Shown here piece after piece: positions 63,330 to 64,000 of a stretch of 64,000 nucleotides of DNA. The notes under the pieces are model-generated. The model worked only from the letters and a program-made list of their open reading frames with translations, was not told the origin of the DNA and did not search any database. The stretch spans positions 8,618,001 through 8,682,000 of the forward strand of contig OZ022259.1 of the NCBI GenBank assembly GCA_963978905.1, given 5' to 3'. Each line of letters opens with the position of its first letter. The stretch's first letter is position 1. Made by a program: the position numbers and the translations under genes. Origin of the DNA: Trichostrongylus colubriformis (taxonomy: Eukaryota; Nematoda; Chromadorea; Rhabditida; Trichostrongylidae).

Positions 63330-63625
63330 ATTAAAGACACCAGGAGGGCAATTTCTGATTTACGGTACTTGCTTATAGTTCGGGTATCACACACACGATG
63401 CCTTGCCAAGGCGTCGAAGGTGAATTTCTAGGATATTTTCTATCATAAGCGAGCTTGTTTTCGTATTCCTTCGCTTATTCTCCCTGTCACTGTTTCACTT
63501 GTTTGTCTGTTATTTGAAAATTCCGCCTTCTATCTGCCATTGGCAGGCACTAGAACATGCTATTCTAGGTAAAACGCGCTAGGACCGCAATAGCATCCCC
63601 GAGTCGCGTTTGTCAGCGCGAGTTT
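63330..63625 (+). repeat. Dispersed repeat D, copy 2
   Basis: Similar to 30080-30440 (AAAGACACCAGGAGG, CACTGTTTCACTTGTT, CGCAATAGC, CGCGTTT.CAGCGCGA). Confidence 0.5.
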
Positions 63626-63760
63626 GGCCGCGTTCATACTTTGCGCACTGATGCCGTCGCCGCCAGTGCCGGCGTCAATCTGACATCATACGCGGCCGGG
63701 ATGTAGCTTATTCCATCACCTCAAGCCGACCGTGATTGCGTACCCAAGTTGACTACAGCA
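63626..63760. mobile_element. Family F terminus, partial
   Basis: Begins GGCCGCGTTCATACTTTGCG followed by a GATGCCGTCGCC.. and CGGCGTCAATCTGAC segment shared with 22997-23345. The right end is not recognised. Confidence 0.55.
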
Positions 63761-64000
63761 CCTAAAATAAATCCATCGATGCGGATGCGAGCATTTTGTG
63801 CTGGAAATGAGGTTCAAACGTCTTCATTATACGTCTTGACGTCTTCGTTATAAGTCATACGGGAGAAAGCAAGGTTTTTCAGTAGTTGGATTCGAGTGTT
63901 TCATTATCCATTGTAGCCGTGTCTCACTAGGTACTATCGCAATCACCAACCTCCACGCTGAGCGTACAGGTGGAGCGAGGAAGAAGGGGGTCTCGGGTTC

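Larger units (their letters stand above)
61878..64000. other. Region upstream of resolved sds-22 exons
   Basis: Should contain or precede the missing N-terminal sds-22 exon, but none was identified. It holds the foldback element 62568-63048, dispersed repeat D copy 2 (63330-63625), a family F terminus (63626 on) and, at the extreme right, a possible MITE family A start. Confidence 0.5.

Overview
This is a eukaryotic window, most likely from a clade V parasitic nematode (hookworm or other strongylid). The evidence is small exons with GT..AG introns, nematode-like orthologues of Fe65 (feh-1) and SDS22 (sds-22), a minimal 57-nt intron beside very long repeat-filled introns, and dense short inverted-repeat elements. 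The genus is an inference. No prokaryotic features, operons of bacterial type, CRISPR arrays or rRNA genes are visible.

Layout. (1) 1-5.95 kb, plus strand: the last five exons (364-5747) of a protein with five EF-hands; its 5' end lies left of the window. (2) 5.95-11.4 kb: intergenic, no gene recognised. (3) 11.4-50.8 kb, plus strand: feh-1. A confident 16-exon block (38587-50779) encodes an acidic/arginine-rich N-terminal region, one WW domain and two PTB domains. Two clean coding exons at 11401-11615 are probably its 5' end, which would make a 27-kb intron filled with foldback elements, a pogo-like element and a mariner relic. The joined model is about 689 residues, close to Fe65 size. (4) 51.6-61.9 kb, minus strand: sds-22, the leucine-rich-repeat regulator of protein phosphatase 1, with seven coding exons resolved to the base; the first coding exon is not found. 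feh-1 and sds-22 are tail to tail, with polyadenylation signals only about 140 bp apart. (5) 54.97-61.70 kb: the large sds-22 intron hosts, on the opposite strand, an AT-rich, broken Penelope-like reverse transcriptase. (6) 61.9-64 kb: a long foldback element and other repeats.

The exon joins were checked by reading phase: every junction listed in feh-1 and sds-22 keeps the frame, which is strong internal support. The most notable non-genic signals are a tandem 297-bp tRNA-like SINE array with a 14-bp target-site duplication, inserted 22 bp upstream of the first PTB exon of feh-1; the divergent reverse transcriptase; a 1.1-kb TIR element 15 bp after an EF-hand exon; several families of foldback/MITE elements present in multiple copies; and perfect long hairpins around 10.5 kb.
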